Shown here: positions 60,992 through 64,000 of the stretch, piece after piece
Layout: each line of letters starts with the position of its first letter
How positions within the stretch are numbered: position 1 is the stretch's first letter
NCBI GenBank assembly: GCA_048594725.1
Contig: JBMDXA010000024.1
Coordinates: 40,223 to 104,222, forward strand
Length of the DNA: 64,000 nt
Reading direction: 5' to 3'
DNA from: JAFDZV01 sp048594725
GTDB lineage: Bacteria; Bacteroidota; Ignavibacteria; OLB7
Notes under the pieces: generated by a model
What the model was told of the DNA's origin: nothing
Databases searched by the model: none
Seen by the model: the letters and a program-made list of their open reading frames with translations, nothing else
Position numbers and translations under genes: made by a program

Positions 60992-61522
60992 ATGATTAAG
61001 CCCAGGCAGTATCTGCTACTGATGGCCTTGGGAATTGCGATGAGCGTATCGGCCAGCGCACAGATCGTGCTGAAATCGTACGTGATCGGAACCGGTGGCG
61101 GTGCTGCTACGGACGGCACCAATATCATGGCCGGGACGATCGGCCAGTCGATTATCGGACCGGTTACCAACAGCTCCAACTGGGCCGGACAGGGATTCTG
61201 GTACACGTTGCCGGTACTCGGCACCACCGGTGTTGACTATGTTCCCGGCGCTGTGGCCGCGGGCGTGGCATTATACCAGAACGTTCCCAATCCCTTCTCG
61301 ACAACCACCCAGGTACGGTTCTATCTGCCGAAAAGCATGAATATCTCCTTCAAGCTTTTCGATGAGGTAGGGCACGAAGTACGCACACTCGCAGAAGGTG
61401 TGCACGAGGCCGGAATTACTACTCTAACCGTCAGCGCCGATCAGCTCGAGTCCGGATATTACACCGCACGCCTGATCGCTAACGGGACTGCCAAGACCAT
61501 CGGAATGGTGGTAGTACAGTAA
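60992..61522 (+). CDS. Small secreted protein with T9SS sorting domain
   Basis: A 176-residue protein with signal peptide MIKPRQYLLLMALGIAMSVS (ending ASAQ). The short N-terminal domain (about 25-85) has GGGAATDGTNIMAGTIGQSI and WAGQGFWYT, a pattern often seen before sorting domains in this group. Residues about 88-176 are a T9SS type-A domain: LYQNVPNPFSTTTQVRFYLP, FKLFDEVGHEVRTLAEGVHE, and LESGYYTARL. It is upstream of, and probably co-expressed with, the fibre-like gene; AGAGGTCGCGCA precedes the ATG. Confidence 0.9.
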   Translation: MIKPRQYLLLMALGIAMSVSASAQIVLKSYVIGTGGGAATDGTNIMAGTIGQSIIGPVTNSSNWAGQGFWYTLPVLGTTGVDYVPGAVAAGVALYQNVPNPFSTTTQVRFYLPKSMNISFKLFDEVGHEVRTLAEGVHEAGITTLTVSADQLESGYYTARLIANGTAKTIGMVVVQ

Positions 61523-61531
61523 TTGGTAAAG

Positions 61532-61571
61532 CGGAAAACCGGGTCGGCGTCCAGCATAAACCGGTTTTCCG
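61532..61571 (+). terminator. Hairpin between the T9SS gene and the fibre-like gene
   Basis: An 11-bp stem CGGAAAACCGG/CCGGTTTTCCG with an 18-base loop, 10 bases after the stop. No T-run follows, so it may only attenuate read-through into the next gene. Confidence 0.55.
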
Positions 61572-61610
61572 AGGTTGAATATCCTATCAACCCAACTCAA
61601 AAAATATCCT

Positions 61611-64000
61611 ATGAAAAGGTCCTTTCTACCTGCACTCGCGTTGTTCACCTTCGCGGTGGTGAGTGAAGGTGTAGCCCAGGTCCCGAAGATTATCACCTAC
61701 CAGGGTGTCTTTACCGATCTCACCGGGCAGCCCATTCCTGATGGCGAGCGTAGCATGACCCTGCGCATCTATGATGCAGCAAACGGGGGAAGCGTGCTGT
61801 ATACCGAGACCCAGACCGTCCGGTTCGTGCGCGGCGTTTTCAACGTCAATATCGGCTCGGTGACCCCGCTGCCGAATACGCTCATTTTCGACCGCCCGTA
61901 CTACCTCGGAATCAGCCTCGAGACTAATCCCGAGTTCGCACCCCGCACTCCGTTTACTACCGGTTCCTATGCGATGCGCGCGGCCTTTGCCGACGTTGCC
62001 GATTCGCTCTCGCCGAACGCTCGCGGCGTTGTCACCAGCGTCAACGGAGCCAGCGGCGCGGTGAACCTGGTGGGAACGGGTAATACTACCGTTACGCAGT
62101 CGGGCAATACCGTCACCATCAATTCCGATGGTATCTCCAGCCTCAATGGCGCCACCGGTGATGTGGAACTCGTCGGTGCAGGAGGTGCAACGGTAACCAG
62201 GACGGGTAACAGGTTTACGATCTCCACGAGCACCAGCACCGGTGGCATTCAGGGGATCGTTGCACTCGATCCGTCCATCTCCATCACGCATGGCCTCGGA
62301 CCCATGCCGCAGATCGGTGTCAGCGAGCTCGGTATCACGACCCCGAAGATCGCCGACGACGCTGTGACCAACCAGAAGCTGGCCGATGGCGCCGTCACCG
62401 ACGACAAGGTCTCCAGCATCAGCTACTCCAAGATCACCGGCACCCCCACCTCGCTTCCTCCGGGCGGCGCGGCAGGTGGTGACCTTACCGGCACCTATCC
62501 GAACCCGACGGTCGCCAACAATGCCATCACCACCGCCAAGCTGGCCGATGGCTCGGTCTCGCAGGCGAAGCTGGCTGATGGCTCGGTATCCACTTCGAAG
62601 CTGGCCGATGGCTCGGTTTCCACTCCGAAGATCCTTGATAGCGCGGTTACCGGCAGCAAGCTGGCTACCGGCGCGGTCAACACCGGAAATATCGCCAACG
62701 GCGCGGTGACCAACGCGAAGATCACGGACGTCGATTACAGCAAGATCACGGGCGCCCCGACTTCGCTCCCGCCGAGCGGCACTGCGGGTGGTGACCTTAC
62801 CGGCACCTATCCGAACCCGACGGTCGCCAACAATGCCATCACCACCGCCAAGCTGGCCGATGGCTCGGTATCCACTTCGAAGCTGGCTGATGGCTCGGTA
62901 TCCACCGCGAAGCTGGCTGATGGCTCGGTATCCACTGCAAAGATCCTCGATAGCTCTGTGACCGGCAGCAAGCTGGCCGCTGGCTCCGTCGGTACCGGCA
63001 CTATCGCCGATGGCGCGGTTACCGATGCGAAGGTCGCCAACGGCATCAGCTATTCGAAGCTCTCCGGCGCGCCCACCAGCCTTCCGCCGAGCGGCGCAGC
63101 AGGTGGTGATCTGGCCGGCACGTATCCGAACCCGACCATCGCCAACGATGCCGTTACCTCGGCCAAGATCGCCGCTGGCGCCGTTGGAACCGATGAAGTC
63201 GCCGATGGATCGATCACCCAGGCCAAGCTGGCTGCCGATGTCAGCATGCCTATCTCGGGCGCAGCGGGCGGTGACCTTACCGGCACCTACCCGAACCCGG
63301 AGATCGCCGCCAACGCGGTGACGACCACCGAGATCGCTGATGGTGCGGTGACGACGGCAAAGCTGGCCGATAGCTCCGTGACCGGCAGCAAGCTGGCCGC
63401 TGGCTCGGTCGGCACCGATCATATCGCCGATGGCGCTGTGACCGATGCGAAGATCACCGATGTCGATTACTCGAAGATCACGAACGCCCCGACGGAGTTC
63501 CCGCCGAGCGGCGCGGCAGGTGGTGACCTTGCCGGCACCTATCCGAACCCGACGATCGCCGACAGCGTGATCGACGGTAGCAACATCGCCGCCAACGCGA
63601 TCGGCACCGATCACATCGCCGATGGCGCCGTGACCGACGACAAGGTCGCCAACGGCATCAGCTACTCGAAGCTCTCCGGCGTACCGACCAGCCTCCCGCC
63701 GAGCGGCGCGGCAGGCGGTGACCTGAGCGGCACCTACCCGAACCCGACGATCGCCGACAGCGTGATCGGCAGCAGCAATCTGGCTCTCGGCGCAGTCGGC
63801 ACCGACCAGATCGCTGACGGTGCGGTTACCGACGCGAAGATCACGGATGTCGATTACTCGAAGATCACGAATGCCCCGACGGAGTTCCCGCCGAGCGGCG
63901 CAGCGGGTGGTGACCTGAGCGGCACCTACCCGAACCCGACGATCGCCGATAGCGTGATCGGCAGCAGCAACCTGGCTCTCGGCGCAGTCGGCACCGACCA
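61611..64000 (+). CDS. Repeat-rich fibre-like exported protein (runs off the right edge)
   Basis: ATG 61611 begins MKRSFLPALALFTFAVVSEG, a signal peptide ending VAQ. About 796 residues are visible without a stop, so the gene continues beyond the window. The N-terminal domain (about 22-140; KIITYQGVFTDLTGQPIPDG, LRIYDA, PYYLGI, FTTGSYAMRAAFA) is common in Bacteroidota and related surface proteins. From about residue 240 it is repeats: at least seven GGDL(T/S/A)GTYPNPT blocks (anchors at 62475, 62787, 63102, 63267, 63519, 63714, 63906) alternating with ADG(A/S)V and Y-S-K-I/L runs. Such repeats form trimeric fibres in phage tails and bacterial adhesins. The distal end is not visible, so anchoring cannot be judged. 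Confidence 0.9.
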   Translation, partial: MKRSFLPALALFTFAVVSEGVAQVPKIITYQGVFTDLTGQPIPDGERSMTLRIYDAANGGSVLYTETQTVRFVRGVFNVNIGSVTPLPNTLIFDRPYYLGISLETNPEFAPRTPFTTGSYAMRAAFADVADSLSPNARGVVTSVNGASGAVNLVGTGNTTVTQSGNTVTINSDGISSLNGATGDVELVGAGGATVTRTGNRFTISTSTSTGGIQGIVALDPSISITHGLGPMPQIGVSELGITTPKIADDAVTNQKLADGAVTDDKVSSISYSKITGTPTSLPPGGAAGGDLTGTYPNPTVANNAITTAKLADGSVSQAKLADGSVSTSKLADGSVSTPKILDSAVTGSKLATGAVNTGNIANGAVTNAKITDVDYSKITGAPTSLPPSGTAGGDLTGTYPNPTVANNAITTAKLADGSVSTSKLADGSVSTAKLADGSVSTAKILDSSVTGSKLAAGSVGTGTIADGAVTDAKVANGISYSKLSGAPTSLPPSGAAGGDLAGTYPNPTIANDAVTSAKIAAGAVGTDEVADGSITQAKLAADVSMPISGAAGGDLTGTYPNPEIAANAVTTTEIADGAVTTAKLADSSVTGSKLAAGSVGTDHIADGAVTDAKITDVDYSKITNAPTEFPPSGAAGGDLAGTYPNPTIADSVIDGSNIAANAIGTDHIADGAVTDDKVANGISYSKLSGVPTSLPPSGAAGGDLSGTYPNPTIADSVIGSSNLALGAVGTDQIADGAVTDAKITDVDYSKITNAPTEFPPSGAAGGDLSGTYPNPTIADSVIGSSNLALGAVGTD

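Noticed and set aside
61626..63614. Long minus-strand open frame (662 codons) opposite the fibre-like gene
   Set aside because: Its repeats mirror the plus-strand repeats; only the plus strand has a signal peptide and recognised motifs.

Overview
The window (about 60% G+C, no rRNA, tRNA or CRISPR array seen) looks like the chromosome of a Gram-negative member of the Bacteroidota/Chlorobiota (FCB) group; a Kapabacteria- or Ignavibacteria-like lineage is my best guess. The grounds are several exported proteins with type IX secretion (T9SS) type-A C-terminal sorting domains, SBBP and BNR repeat surface proteins, many lipoproteins, an atpD-atpC pair apart from other ATP synthase genes (known in Chlorobi and relatives), and a few sites matching the Bacteroidota promoter element TAnnTTTG. 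The lineage is inferred from family knowledge, not from a marker-gene tree.

Layout, left to right. 0.6-5.1 kb: an orphan OmpR-type regulator, a hybrid signalling protein that has lost its kinase core, and an exported barrel-like protein. 5.3-8.5 kb: a von Willebrand A protein followed by three tandem paralogous lipoproteins. 8.7-11.6 kb: uvsE, a structured intergenic stretch, a divergent pair of small regulators, and a 122-bp tandem repeat. 11.4-16.8 kb (minus): fur-feoA-feoB plus a Cys-rich ribbon protein, then atpD-atpC. 17.3-22.6 kb: aspS, an unknown 111-aa protein, a response regulator/sensor kinase pair, a repeat pair and a small lipoprotein. 22.8-32.6 kb: a BNR T9SS cargo, two ECF sigma/anti-sigma loci (one with the anti-sigma reading frame fused to an exported T9SS cargo), a 50-aa DUF3309 protein, a beta-propeller lipoprotein and a barrel/OmpA-like protein. 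32.8-38.5 kb: a 1913-residue SBBP/Ig-like/T9SS surface protein. 38.6-45.4 kb: a lipoprotein, a cytochrome P450, a decayed small-ORF cluster, a membrane-anchored metallophosphoesterase, DUF2630 and icd. 45.5-50.2 kb: a Fic protein with a palindrome in its promoter region, a LolD/MacB-like ABC transporter with a His-rich loop, and arfB. 50.3-58.5 kb: a large AAA/TPR/SARP-BTAD regulator, then a redox export cluster (zinc ribbon, Tat-type Rieske lipoprotein, mono-haem outer-membrane barrel, c-type cytochrome lipoprotein, YceI, small membrane protein). 58.7-61.0 kb is gene-poor. At the right end a small T9SS protein precedes a repeat-rich fibre-like protein that runs out of the window.

Three things tie the region together. 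First, much of the coding capacity builds the cell surface: T9SS cargo, lipoproteins and barrels. Second, the 53.9-58.0 kb cluster looks like an envelope electron-transfer module that I cannot match to a described pathway. Third, several families of short intergenic repeats sit exactly at gene 3' ends, in some cases supplying the stop codon.
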